A DNA stretch of 27,536 bases, from assembly GCA_964609625.1 (NCBI GenBank), contig CAZSRS010000047.1, forward strand, positions 1 to 27,536. The letters run 5' to 3'. This document shows, in pieces, positions 7,950 through 16,172 of this stretch (positions are counted from its first letter, which is position 1; each line of letters begins with the position of its first letter). The translations under genes were made by a program, and so were the position numbers. The notes below the pieces were generated by a model that saw nothing but the letters and a program-made list of their open reading frames with translations, had not been told where the DNA came from and searched no databases. This DNA is from G963674665 sp964609625 (GTDB lineage: Bacteria > Desulfobacterota > Desulfovibrionia > Desulfovibrionales > Desulfovibrionaceae).

Positions 7950-8073
7950 CGCGGTGCATTGCTTCACCAGGCCGGGCGTGCCGCCTCGTGCAAGGGCACG
8001 GCACGCCTCGTTCCTGGTTTATATGGCATCACCCGCTACGGGTGTTCGTCGTTGAAAGGTACTGTTTTACCTC

Positions 8074-8523
8074 CTAGAAACGCATTCGCTTTTCCAGCTT
8101 GTCCAGGGCGGCGCGTTCTTCTGCCTTACGCATCCGTTCCTCGCGGTGTCGTTTGGCCTTCACGGCCTCGAGCAGCTTTTCCATCAGTTGATCGAAGTCA
8201 TGGGGTTTCATGAGATAATCGAAGGCGCCGAGGCGCATGCCTTCGATGGCCGTGGGCACGTCGGCGTGCCCAGTGAGCAGGATGACTTCAACGCCGATAT
8301 GCTTTTTCCGGATTTCACCCAAAGTTTCTATGCCCGAGAGACCAGGCATTTTGATGTCCAGGATGACCACGTCGCACGGCTCCTTGGCCAGCCAGTCTAG
8401 GGCGTCCAGGCCACTGCCAACGGTCTGCACCTCGAAGCCGTTCTCGGTCAGCCGTTTGCCCAGTGTAGTTCGGAAGCGTTCCTCATCATCCGTGATCAGC
8501 AATCGTGGCTTGATGGTACTCAT
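8074..8523 (-). CDS. Receiver-only response regulator B (cassette B)
   Basis: Stand-alone receiver of 149 residues, the same length as receiver A and about 75% identical by eye. Phospho-acceptor D56 (ILDIKMPG), with TDDEE acidic pocket, LLTGHADV and LMKPHDF switch/lysine motifs. The charged helical tail again has KAEERA-x-L-x-KLEK and ends MRF. The ATG at 8521-8523 with AAGGAG at 8 nt is preferred over an upstream in-frame ATG at 8592, which lacks a ribosome site and would add a low-complexity Pro/Ala/Gly leader. It lies 76 bases after permease B and has no DNA-binding domain. No kinase gene lies next to cassette B, so kinase A or C may serve both receivers. Confidence 0.93.
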   Translation of the reverse strand: MSTIKPRLLITDDEERFRTTLGKRLTENGFEVQTVGSGLDALDWLAKEPCDVVILDIKMPGLSGIETLGEIRKKHIGVEVILLTGHADVPTAIEGMRLGAFDYLMKPHDFDQLMEKLLEAVKAKRHREERMRKAEERAALDKLEKRMRF

Positions 8524-8599
8524 GGAAGATTCTCCTTGATCCGCTCCGCCGGCCGGAGCGCGGCCGGCGGGAGCAGGGTTTCTCAAGTGCATGCACTGC

Positions 8600-10069
8600 C
8601 TAGTAGAAGCCGATCATGGGCCAGTAGACCATGGCACCTAGGCAGGCCACCAAGAGCAGCACCAGGCACCAGGGAATGGCCACCTTCACGAAGTCCACCT
8701 GGCTGAAGTAGCCGGTGCTGTAGGCGATGATGGTCGGGGGGCAGCCGATGACCAGCATGATGAAGGACGTGGTGATCGGCGCCAGCAGGGCCACGGCCTT
8801 GGGCGACATGTTCAGCATTTCGGCCATGGGCAGGGTCACGGGCAGGGTCAGGGCCACTGCCGCGGAGTTGCTCATCATGCTCGAGAGGAACGAGCCGAAA
8901 AAGCCCATGCCATAGTAGATGACGAATGTGCTTTGCCCCTGCAACAGCGGCAGGATGGTCTCGGCCAGGTACTTTCCAGCGCCGGAGTTGAGCATGGAGG
9001 CGCCCAGGGAAACGCCGGCGCCGAACACGATCCAGGACTCCCAGGGGAACTTGTCGCAGATGGTTTTGAAGGAGATGAACTTGGGGCCGCAGAAACCGGC
9101 CAGGGCCAGGGCCGCCACCACGCTCACGTGCCAGCCGGTAAGGTCGGAGAAGGTCCACAGAACGAAGGCGGCCACGAAGATGATGGTCACCCCCAGTTCC
9201 GCTCCCCGCATGGGAGGCATCTTGTCCATTTTCACCGCGGCAGGCAGTTCCTTTTCCTTGGGGCGGAAGATGGCGTAGACCACGGCCCAGGTGGCGACCG
9301 CGGTGAAGATGGAGATGGGGAACTGGATGATCAGGTATTCCATGAAACCAATCTTCACGGCGCCGTTGGTGAAGTTTTGCAGAATTTCCACGGCCAGGGG
9401 GTTACGACCGCCGCCGAGCAGGGTGCCGAAGCCGCCGGCCGAGGATGCCAGGGGAATGAGGATGATGAAGAATTTCGAAAGATTGCTGCTCTTGCTGGGG
9501 GTGATGCCCATTGCCCGTAGCACCGGCACCAGAGCGAAGATCATGATGACAGTGACCGTGGCGTCGTGGAAGATGGTGGCCAGCATGGTGCAGCCCACTG
9601 CCATGAAGAAGCTGAGACGTTTGACGCCTGTGCCCGCGATCTTGAAGATGTAATACATGATGCGGTTGGCGAGGCCGACTTCGTTGAGTACCACGCCGAA
9701 CATGATGATCATGAGCACGAACATGACAGCGGGGCTGGCAAAGGGAGACCACGCCGCGCCAGGTTTTTCGATACCCAGGAGGATCAAGCCGCCCGCGGCG
9801 CACAATGCCGTGACACCGATGGGAATGGCCTCGCTGACCCAGAGAATGATCACCGCCACCACCAGTGCCAGGAATTTATGCCCTGCCACGGGCAGGTTTT
9901 CCGGGGTGGGTAGCAGGTAGATGCCCAGGCCCACGGCCAGGGCGATGAGGACCTTGATGACAATTTTTGTCCCGGACTGCTCAGGACCTTGCGGTTCGTG
10001 CTCTTCCACAACGAGTTCGTCCGGGGTCCTGTAGTCGGGATTTGCACCATGCGTGTTCGCAGCACTCAT
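8600..10069 (-). CDS. SLC13/DASS-like anion permease B
   Basis: Integral membrane transporter of 489 residues, about 85% identical by eye to permease A and with the same special features: HDAT at the first SNT position, GGFGTLLGGGRNP in the first half, MSNSAAVALTLPV and GCPPTIIAYSTGY in the second. Differences concentrate in the acidic N-terminal tail and in loops, so the substrate path appears conserved. The start is the ATG at 10067-10069 directly behind GGAGGAGTGAT; an in-frame ATG at 10093 is less likely. It follows CBS B by 77 bases. Substrate unknown; the shared motif changes suggest both copies move a similar anion. Confidence 0.9.
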   Translation of the reverse strand: MSAANTHGANPDYRTPDELVVEEHEPQGPEQSGTKIVIKVLIALAVGLGIYLLPTPENLPVAGHKFLALVVAVIILWVSEAIPIGVTALCAAGGLILLGIEKPGAAWSPFASPAVMFVLMIIMFGVVLNEVGLANRIMYYIFKIAGTGVKRLSFFMAVGCTMLATIFHDATVTVIMIFALVPVLRAMGITPSKSSNLSKFFIILIPLASSAGGFGTLLGGGRNPLAVEILQNFTNGAVKIGFMEYLIIQFPISIFTAVATWAVVYAIFRPKEKELPAAVKMDKMPPMRGAELGVTIIFVAAFVLWTFSDLTGWHVSVVAALALAGFCGPKFISFKTICDKFPWESWIVFGAGVSLGASMLNSGAGKYLAETILPLLQGQSTFVIYYGMGFFGSFLSSMMSNSAAVALTLPVTLPMAEMLNMSPKAVALLAPITTSFIMLVIGCPPTIIAYSTGYFSQVDFVKVAIPWCLVLLLVACLGAMVYWPMIGFY

Positions 10070-10146
10070 ATCACTCCTCCATCGATATTCCATGGTCCTT
10101 GACGGAACCTGGAAGCCTTATCAGGTTCAATGCAATCCGCACGCTG

Positions 10147-10698
10147 TCACAACCGGCAGACATCCTTGATCTTGCGGACGATTTCTTTGTAGACGTCTGT
10201 GAATCGCAGCATTCCCACCAGTTTCTGGTCTTCCATGACGAACAGCGAGTCATGGCGGTAAAGCACGAACCGATGGAAGGCGGCGTTCAGGGAATCCTCG
10301 GCTCCGATGATCTGAGAAGGCGCCGGCTTGTGGATGAAGTCCTTGATCTTGACGTCCTTGGCCGTGTTGCAGAGATCGTCCAGGGGTTTGGTCCAGAGCA
10401 GGAGCTGATCCTTCATGCTGTCAATGACATAGGTGGTACTGACGAAACTGCTGGCCTGTGGGTCGACAATCCTGTCGAAATCAGGTTCAAGCCCCCGCAC
10501 CACATCTATGGGAGATAGCTTGCCCACGATCTTGTTTTCGCTGTCACACACAAGAAGGATGCGTTGCTCCCGCTTGCCGGCCATGAATTCTTCCTGGGCC
10601 CTGTCCAAGGCCATGACAGCTCCCGCGAAGGTGGCCGTCTCCGAGATCATGGGGAATTTTCCGATGGGGACTGTGAAGTCTTTTACGAGTCCGTTCAT
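10147..10698 (-). CDS. Tandem CBS-domain protein B (cassette B)
   Basis: Two-CBS-domain protein of 183 residues, about 60% identical by eye to CBS A. It keeps the start (LVKDxxVPIxKFP), the first repeat end (KIVGKLSPIDVVRGLEP) and the second repeat end (RHDSLFVMEDQKLVGMLRFTDVYKEI). The linker (about 70-110) is the most diverged part, which would fit tuning to a different ligand or partner. The ATG at 10696-10698 has GAGGAG about 9 nt upstream; a longer frame up to 10860 runs through the leader hairpin and is rejected. First gene of cassette B, divergent from the AAA+ regulator at 11205. Confidence 0.9.
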   Translation of the reverse strand: MNGLVKDFTVPIGKFPMISETATFAGAVMALDRAQEEFMAGKREQRILLVCDSENKIVGKLSPIDVVRGLEPDFDRIVDPQASSFVSTTYVIDSMKDQLLLWTKPLDDLCNTAKDVKIKDFIHKPAPSQIIGAEDSLNAAFHRFVLYRHDSLFVMEDQKLVGMLRFTDVYKEIVRKIKDVCRL

Positions 10699-11204
10699 AC
10701 TGGGATTCTCCTCGGTTTGATCCCATGTGCCCAGGCATGTCCCGGGCACATGGGCCTGATTGCCAAGAGACCATTTATTGTGTTTTCCAGGCTGCAGCGC
10801 TGGATTCTTTCCATAAGCCATACCCAAATCATACAACTTCCGTGCCGAGCCTTTCTGCACGATAGAAATATGTACATGTAATATCTCGTTTTCATTGGTG
10901 TAAATAATTTGCTCCGAAATTCACAAGCACAGGAGTTGCAAAATAAAAAACATCGCTTTGCACTTATTTTGCGCGATAATTCAAATAATGCAGAAAATAA
11001 TGGGAAAAAGGCTTGCCCGACTGCGCATTCAGGGGTAAAGTGCAAACGAAGTGGTGAGGACTTCGTCCATGAAGGAGAGCCGGCCACGGGCTCCACGGCA
11101 AGTTGGACAGGCAGTGTGGAACGGGCATGGCGTTCGCGGCAACCACCTCTCGGACGTCTGCGGGCAGTGTGGTGAAAAACAGCGATACTCTGGAGGAAGC
11201 AAGC
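10699..11204. other. Divergent promoter region between cassette B and the AAA+ regulator
   Basis: About 500 bases without a gene. It holds a leader hairpin for cassette B (10722-10754) and a markedly AT-rich stretch (about 10860-11010) where both divergent promoters probably lie. A weak CRP-like site at 10909-10926 has one perfect TCACAA half and a poor TTGCTC half. I found no TGGCAC-N5-TTGCA sigma-54 promoter with correct GG-N10-GC spacing facing cassette B. Confidence 0.55.
10722..10754 (-). promoter_or_regulatory. Leader hairpin in the 5' UTR of cassette B
   Basis: CCCATGTGCCC (10722-10732) and GGGCACATGGG (10744-10754) form a perfect 11-bp stem with an 11-base loop. It ends 24 bases upstream of the CBS B start and just ahead of its ribosome site. 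There is no U-tract. It could protect the mRNA 5' end, modulate translation, or act as a palindromic operator. No similar sequence is found at the same place before cassette A. Confidence 0.5.
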
Positions 11205-13745
11205 GTGGACTTATTCGGAGTTCCAGGCGAAATCCCTGTTCCGCCCGGAAAAGAGGACGTTCAGCGACGGGGGCGCAAGCTGCGGCTGCGGTTGCTGATG
11301 ACTCTGGTCCCGTCCATCGTGATCATTCTCATGGCCACGGGCCTGGCCACCTATTGGGCCTCCTCCGAGTTCATCGCCGTTGCCTTGGGCCGTTTTTCCC
11401 GCATGCACGCCGCCACCACGGCACACGCCGTGGAAGTGTTTCTCGAACGATGTAGAACAGACGTGCTCTTTGCCGCCACACAACCGGTCAATCCCGAGGA
11501 TATGGGGCGTTACCTCACGAATTTGCAAAAGGCGGCGGGGCAGGAGTACGTGGAATTCGGTTTCATCCCCTTGTCTGGCGAGGAGCACATCGTGCTTGTC
11601 AGCCACGGGGACGTCACGGTGCGCGTACCGCATGCCACGGTCAAGGACATCCGTCCCAGCCCGGTGCTCCTGTATCGAGAGGTGGAGCACCTGGCACCCG
11701 GTGAAGTCTGGGTTTCCCAGATCAATGAAGTGGAGTATCCGTTTCCCACGGAGAAGAATCCTCACAACCGCATAGCCCTGCCTGTGCTACGGTTCGTGAC
11801 ACCTTGTCTCGATTCATTCGGACGAACCGTGGGGTTCACGCATCTGGCCGTGGACGCCCGCAAATTGCGGAACATCCTTTCCCTGTACGATTCCAAGGAG
11901 TCTCCGGTTTCTTCCTTTCCCAGGAATCTCGACCTCTCGCGTTATACTTTTTATTTCGATGCCGAAGGCTGGATTCTATTCCAGTCCGAGAGCATTGACA
12001 GGCCAGAGGCAGAGCTGAGCACCCTGGGTATCCGGGCCGTGAAACGTGGCACGCTGGGACGGCCGGGTCTCTCCAATGCCTTTCGCCCCATCGAGGATGA
12101 AGAGCGATACTGGGAGCTTATCCAGGAAGTGCGGGAGGACAACAAGGGACTTTTACGGGTGTGGGGAGTGAGCGGACAACAGCTTCCCGACAAGGACTAT
12201 TTTCTGGCCTATGCGCCGGTGCACTTCCGGTCCAAAGCCGGAGAGGGGGCACGTATCCTGGGCGGGGTGGCTTTCGTGGACCGCAGCAGCCTCATCGAAT
12301 TGGCGGGGTACAATCATTTCGATGTGATGGTGGTGATCACCGTGCTGGCCGTGCTGGCCGTGACTCTAGTCATCGTCGTGGTTTCGAGGCGCACCACCAG
12401 TGGTCTCATGGAACTGGCCCAGGCCGTGGAGGATGTGCGGAGGCACGGCAAGCTCGTTGAGATCGACATTGCGGACAAGGGGTACGAGGCCTCGGTGCTC
12501 AAGGACGCCATCAACTCCATGATCCACACCATTCGCGACCAGTTCGAGGAAATCAAGGTCAAGGATTTCGCCATCGAATCCGTGGCACTCAAGGAGCCGG
12601 CGGTGCTCGAGATAGAGAGCGCGCAGGAGAACAAGGACACGGTCTTTCCAGAATTTATCGGCGGCGGCCCCTTCATGGAGCAGCTTAAACACGATATAGC
12701 CAAGGCCGGCCAAGTGGACGTGGACGTACTCATCGTCGGCGAAACCGGTACGGGCAAGCAACTGGCGGCGGAGGCGGTCCACAGGTTGTCACGCAGGGCG
12801 GACAAGCCCTTCATCTCCATCAACTGCGGTGAGTTGGACGAGAACCTGCTCCTGGACACGCTCTTCGGGCACGTCAAGGGAGCGTTCACCGATGGAAAGA
12901 CCGACCGCAGGGGAGCATTCCAGGAAGCCGACGGCGGTACGTTGTTTCTGGACGAAATCCAGTCCTCTTCCCTCAAGGTGCAACAGGCGCTCCTGCGTGC
13001 GATCTCCATGCGTAAGGTCAAGCCCCTGGGCAGCGACAAGGAGCAGGACGTGGACGTGCGTCTGATAACCGCCACCAACGCGGACCTCAAGGAACTCATC
13101 GAGCAGCGCACCTTTCGGGAAGACTTGTACTATCGCCTCAAGGTCATCACCATCGCCACACCCCCCTTGCGCGAGCAAAAAGAGAACATTCCCGCGCTTA
13201 CCAGGCACTTTCTGAGGGAAGCCGAACACATGGCCGGCCGGACGGGTCTGAGCCTGTCCAAGGGAGCGCTGGAACTGCTTATCAACTACCACTGGCCGGG
13301 AAACATCCGTGAACTCAAGCATGCGATCATCACTGCGGCGGTGATGGTCGAGGACAAGGTAATCCAAGTCGACCAACTGAACCTGGACGAGGCCCTGTCT
13401 ACAGGTTTGGGAGGAGGCAAGAACGGCAGCCCACGCCGCGGTTTGATGGTCACGCCGACCACGCAGAACACGATGCCTCCGGTGCCTTCCGAGCCGACAG
13501 AATTGCTGCAAGGGCTCAACCCCAGGCAGATCACGGCCCTCGAGCATGTACAGCGCACCGGAGAACTGACCACCCGAGATTACATGGAACTTGTACCGGG
13601 GGGGATATCCAAGCGGACCGCCACCTACGACATCCAAGGCATGGTGGGGCATGGGCTGCTCGTCAAGGTGGGGAAAGGCCCGGCCACACGCTATGTTCCG
13701 GCGGAGCGGACAGGGCAACGCCCTTCGAAGCGCGAGGGGGCATGA
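11205..13745 (+). CDS. Membrane-anchored AAA+ sigma-54-type regulator with sensor domain and winged-helix C-terminus
   Basis: One-component regulator of 846 residues from GTG 11205-11207, which has GGAGG at 8 nt; the frame is open to a TTG at 11103 (880 codons), but those starts lack a ribosome site. Numbering below is from 11103. TM1 is at about 62-82, an extracytoplasmic Cache-like sensor at about 95-405, TM2 at about 406-428, then a HAMP-like linker. The AAA+ domain has Walker A GETGTGKQ (546-553), Walker B GTLFLDEI (612-619), arginine-finger region FREDLYYRL (671-679) and WPGNIRELKH (731-740). The sigma-54 contact loop reads GAFTDG (593-598) rather than GAFTGA. The C-terminus (about 800-865) has no Fis-type helix-turn-helix; it resembles a winged helix (SKRTATYDIQGMVGHGLLVKVGKGPATRY). 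It may control the divergent cassette B; this is inferred from position. Confidence 0.9.
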   Translation: MDLFGVPGEIPVPPGKEDVQRRGRKLRLRLLMTLVPSIVIILMATGLATYWASSEFIAVALGRFSRMHAATTAHAVEVFLERCRTDVLFAATQPVNPEDMGRYLTNLQKAAGQEYVEFGFIPLSGEEHIVLVSHGDVTVRVPHATVKDIRPSPVLLYREVEHLAPGEVWVSQINEVEYPFPTEKNPHNRIALPVLRFVTPCLDSFGRTVGFTHLAVDARKLRNILSLYDSKESPVSSFPRNLDLSRYTFYFDAEGWILFQSESIDRPEAELSTLGIRAVKRGTLGRPGLSNAFRPIEDEERYWELIQEVREDNKGLLRVWGVSGQQLPDKDYFLAYAPVHFRSKAGEGARILGGVAFVDRSSLIELAGYNHFDVMVVITVLAVLAVTLVIVVVSRRTTSGLMELAQAVEDVRRHGKLVEIDIADKGYEASVLKDAINSMIHTIRDQFEEIKVKDFAIESVALKEPAVLEIESAQENKDTVFPEFIGGGPFMEQLKHDIAKAGQVDVDVLIVGETGTGKQLAAEAVHRLSRRADKPFISINCGELDENLLLDTLFGHVKGAFTDGKTDRRGAFQEADGGTLFLDEIQSSSLKVQQALLRAISMRKVKPLGSDKEQDVDVRLITATNADLKELIEQRTFREDLYYRLKVITIATPPLREQKENIPALTRHFLREAEHMAGRTGLSLSKGALELLINYHWPGNIRELKHAIITAAVMVEDKVIQVDQLNLDEALSTGLGGGKNGSPRRGLMVTPTTQNTMPPVPSEPTELLQGLNPRQITALEHVQRTGELTTRDYMELVPGGISKRTATYDIQGMVGHGLLVKVGKGPATRYVPAERTGQRPSKREGA

Positions 13746-13940
13746 CCCACTGGCAATCGCATGACACCGTCGGCACTACAGGAAGGAACGCTTCGACTCC
13801 AGATGTAGCAGATAGAATCTTGAGTGGAACAGGGAACCAGAGTCAGTGGAATGGTGGAAGGAGCGCCAGGAATGCCAGGCGGCGGGAAGAAGCGTCAAGT
13901 GCGTCGCACGTAGCGGTGGTACGGCATCGATACTTATGAG

Positions 13941-14342
13941 TCACTTGGCCGCGTTCCCCATTTGTTGCAGTCTGTGTTCATGAGCCTTCGTGATCTTGTA
14001 GATCAGCTCATCCAACTGAAAGGGCTTCATCATATAGTCGTATGCACCGTGGCTGATACCCTGCAGCCCGCTCTCCACCGAGCCGTGTCCGGTCAGCATG
14101 ATGACCTCCACGAGCGGGTAGAGTTTCTTGATCTCCTTGAGTACTTCGATGCCGTTCATGCGGGGCATTTTCACGTCCAGGATCACGACATCGACAGGGT
14201 TGTTCGCCAGATACTGCAAGGCGGCGGGGCCACTGTCAGCCGCGGCGACACTGAAGCCCCGTTTACTGAATCGTTTGACAAAGAGGTCGAGAAAGTCGGG
14301 CTCGTCATCGACCACCAGAACGATCGTGTTGCTGTCAGGCAT
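13941..14342 (-). CDS. Receiver-only response regulator C
   Basis: Stand-alone CheY-like receiver of 133 residues without output domain. VVDDEP acidic pocket (D12, D13), phospho-acceptor D56 (ILDVKMPR), T84 (MLTGHGSV), K106 (MMKPFQL), then a short helical tail. The ATG at 14340-14342 is preceded by AAAGGAGAG. It is the last gene of the 13941-19182 operon, 161 bases after kinase C, and converges on the AAA+ regulator (195 bases between the stop codons, with no clear terminator). Kinase C is the natural donor. It lacks the KLEK-type tail of receivers A and B, so it probably has a different partner. Confidence 0.93.
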   Translation of the reverse strand: MPDSNTIVLVVDDEPDFLDLFVKRFSKRGFSVAAADSGPAALQYLANNPVDVVILDVKMPRMNGIEVLKEIKKLYPLVEVIMLTGHGSVESGLQGISHGAYDYMMKPFQLDELIYKITKAHEHRLQQMGNAAK

Positions 14343-14503
14343 GAAAACTCTCCTTTACTCGCACTGTTGCAGGCATCCCGTGTTGCGTGTGCCTGGTTCG
14401 TGCCGTGCGTCAGTTTGTTGCATCCACAGCGCAAAGGGGGTGCCCAGTCCAGGACTGCGCCATCTACACGGAGATCAACAGGCCAGTGGTCATTCATGGC
14501 CCC

Positions 14504-16159
14504 CTAGCTCAGAGGAAAGGTGATGGTGAATGTGGTGCCTTGACCAACGGAGCTTTCAACGGAGATGTGTCCGTTGAGCTTTTCTATGATGCCGAAGACT
14601 ATTGCCAGGCCCAGGCCAGTGCCACCACCGACCTGTTTTGTCGTGTAAAAAGGGTCGAAGATGTGCGCCAGTTGCTCCTTGGGGATGCCGCAGCCGCTGT
14701 CGCTGATGGAAACGAACAACTCCTTGCGCTCCGTCGAGATCCCTGTCTTCAGGGTAAGGGTGCCCGAGTTGTCCATGGCGTCGATGCTGTTGTCGATGAT
14801 GTTGAGGAACACCTGCTGCAACTGATTGGGGTCGGTGGTGATCAACGGGAGCATGGGGTCCAGCTCTAGGACGATTTCAATGTTGCGGTGCAGGGCCTCG
14901 CTTTCCATGAACTTGACGGTTTCGGAAAGCACATTGTTCAGGTTGACGTTTTCCTGCATGGGATCCATGCGCCGGCCGAAACCGAGCATGCGGTGGGTCA
15001 CGTCCCTGGCGCGCTCCACATGGCGATCGATATTTTCAATGAGTTTGCAGATCTCCTTGTAGTTGCGCATGGTTTCGGGGCTTTCTTCAGACAGGAGATC
15101 GCTGGCCCAGCCGGCGCTTTCCCGGATCAGGGTCAGGGGATTGTTGATTTCGTGGGCGACTCCGGCCGCAAGCTTGCCGAGTGCGGCCATTTTGTTCGAC
15201 TGGAGCAGGGAGGCATCGAGAAGTGCGGCTTCTCTGTCCGCCTCCATGATCTTTTGCGCCATTTTCCTGCTGACAAAAAACGATCCGATACAGACCAGGA
15301 AGGCTCCTGAAAGAAAGACCAGGAAGGCGTTGTGTTCGGCCTGGATCATGGGGCCCATCACCTCGCGGTGGTCCTCGGTGACCACCAGCATCCAGTTGAC
15401 CATGGTCAACCAGCTCATGCCGACGAGTCGGGGTTCACCACCGATTTTCTGCTGCTCGACCAACACTCCTTGGAAGGGAGGGTGCGTCTCGATCTGCTCG
15501 CAGGTGGCAAGAATGGGTAAGGAAAAACGCGAAGGGGTTTGGAGAATGTTGTCCCGGTTCAGGAGAAAGGCATCCCCCCGTCTTCCTGTCTGGACTGTCT
15601 GCACCAGTGCCTTGAAGACATCGAGATCGACGGTGGCGCGCAAGATCCATGACTTGTCATCCTCGCGACGCAGCACGGCAATGATGAAGTGAGGATACTT
15701 GCGGAAGCCCAGAAAGACATCGCTGATGTAAACTCCGCGAAACATGACTTCGGAGAACCAGGGCTCTTGACTGTAATCCAGGTAAGAGATGTTGTAAGGT
15801 CCGACGTAGGAGACATGCTTGCCGGTACTGCTGATGACGCCGATGTCGATGAAATCCTTGGTCCCTCCCTCGATGCTGGAGTACAATTTGCGAAGTGCAC
15901 CTGGCTCGGTGATGCTCTCGAAGGTGTTCTCGTAAGCGATGGTGCGCAGGAATGCTACTTTTTCCTTAAGAAAGAGATCGCTTGCATAGCGTTTATTGTC
16001 GACAATGGTTTTCAGATTGCTGATGGAGCGTTCCTCGTAGGCGTCATTGAATTGCATGAAGAGGACATAACCGAGTCCCATCACCGGGATCAGAGAAAAA
16101 CCGAGTATCGCGACAAGTAGTTTGAAACGCAGTAGGCTGTAATTTCTCTGAATCACCAT
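14504..16159 (-). CDS. Membrane sensor histidine kinase C (dCache-type sensor)
   Basis: Histidine kinase of 551 residues and paralogue of kinase A. TM1 is at about 12-35, a periplasmic dCache-like region at about 36-272 (SYVGPYN, DYSQEPWFSEVMF, SDVFLGFRKYPHF, WILRATV), and TM2 at about 277-297. DHp has H336 in GVAHEINNPLT. The ATPase has the N-box NIIDNSID (453-460), DSGCG (487-491), FYTT and GTGLGL (513-518). No receiver is attached. The ATG at 16157-16159 has GGGGAGG 4 nt upstream, a short spacing; the GTG that follows as codon 2 is a possible alternative. It is 13 bases after the PEP-synthase-like gene, so translational coupling is likely. The shared dCache motifs with kinase A suggest related ligands, probably small metabolites. 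Confidence 0.95.
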   Translation of the reverse strand: MVIQRNYSLLRFKLLVAILGFSLIPVMGLGYVLFMQFNDAYEERSISNLKTIVDNKRYASDLFLKEKVAFLRTIAYENTFESITEPGALRKLYSSIEGGTKDFIDIGVISSTGKHVSYVGPYNISYLDYSQEPWFSEVMFRGVYISDVFLGFRKYPHFIIAVLRREDDKSWILRATVDLDVFKALVQTVQTGRRGDAFLLNRDNILQTPSRFSLPILATCEQIETHPPFQGVLVEQQKIGGEPRLVGMSWLTMVNWMLVVTEDHREVMGPMIQAEHNAFLVFLSGAFLVCIGSFFVSRKMAQKIMEADREAALLDASLLQSNKMAALGKLAAGVAHEINNPLTLIRESAGWASDLLSEESPETMRNYKEICKLIENIDRHVERARDVTHRMLGFGRRMDPMQENVNLNNVLSETVKFMESEALHRNIEIVLELDPMLPLITTDPNQLQQVFLNIIDNSIDAMDNSGTLTLKTGISTERKELFVSISDSGCGIPKEQLAHIFDPFYTTKQVGGGTGLGLAIVFGIIEKLNGHISVESSVGQGTTFTITFPLS

Positions 16160-16172
16160 CGAACCTCCCCCA

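Larger units (their letters stand above)
7263..8073. other. 811-base intergenic region between cassettes A and B
   Basis: No convincing gene: open frames here (for example on the minus strand at 7481-7834) are rich in Arg, Ser and Pro without domain patterns. It holds the cassette A promoter region with a perfect palindrome at 7418-7433, an inverted repeat ACCCTCC/GGAGGGT at 7703-7724, an apparent cassette B terminator at 7895-7949, an inverted repeat GGCGTGCCG/CGGCACGCC at 7975-8007, and a small hairpin CACCCG/CGGGTG at 8030-8044. A small RNA or decayed gene could be present, but I cannot show one. Confidence 0.6.
8074..10698 (-). repeat. Cassette B: second copy of the CBS / permease / receiver module
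   Basis: Paralogous copy of 4539-7262 with identical gene order and strand. Gene lengths are nearly the same (183, 489 and 149 codons against 185, 486 and 149). Spacings are shorter (77 and 76 bases against 163 and 92). It lacks the downstream kinase and small membrane protein found after cassette A. Confidence 0.9.

Noticed and set aside
13746..13940. Possible bidirectional terminator between the AAA+ regulator and receiver C
   Set aside because: Only short, weak inverted repeats and no T-runs are visible.
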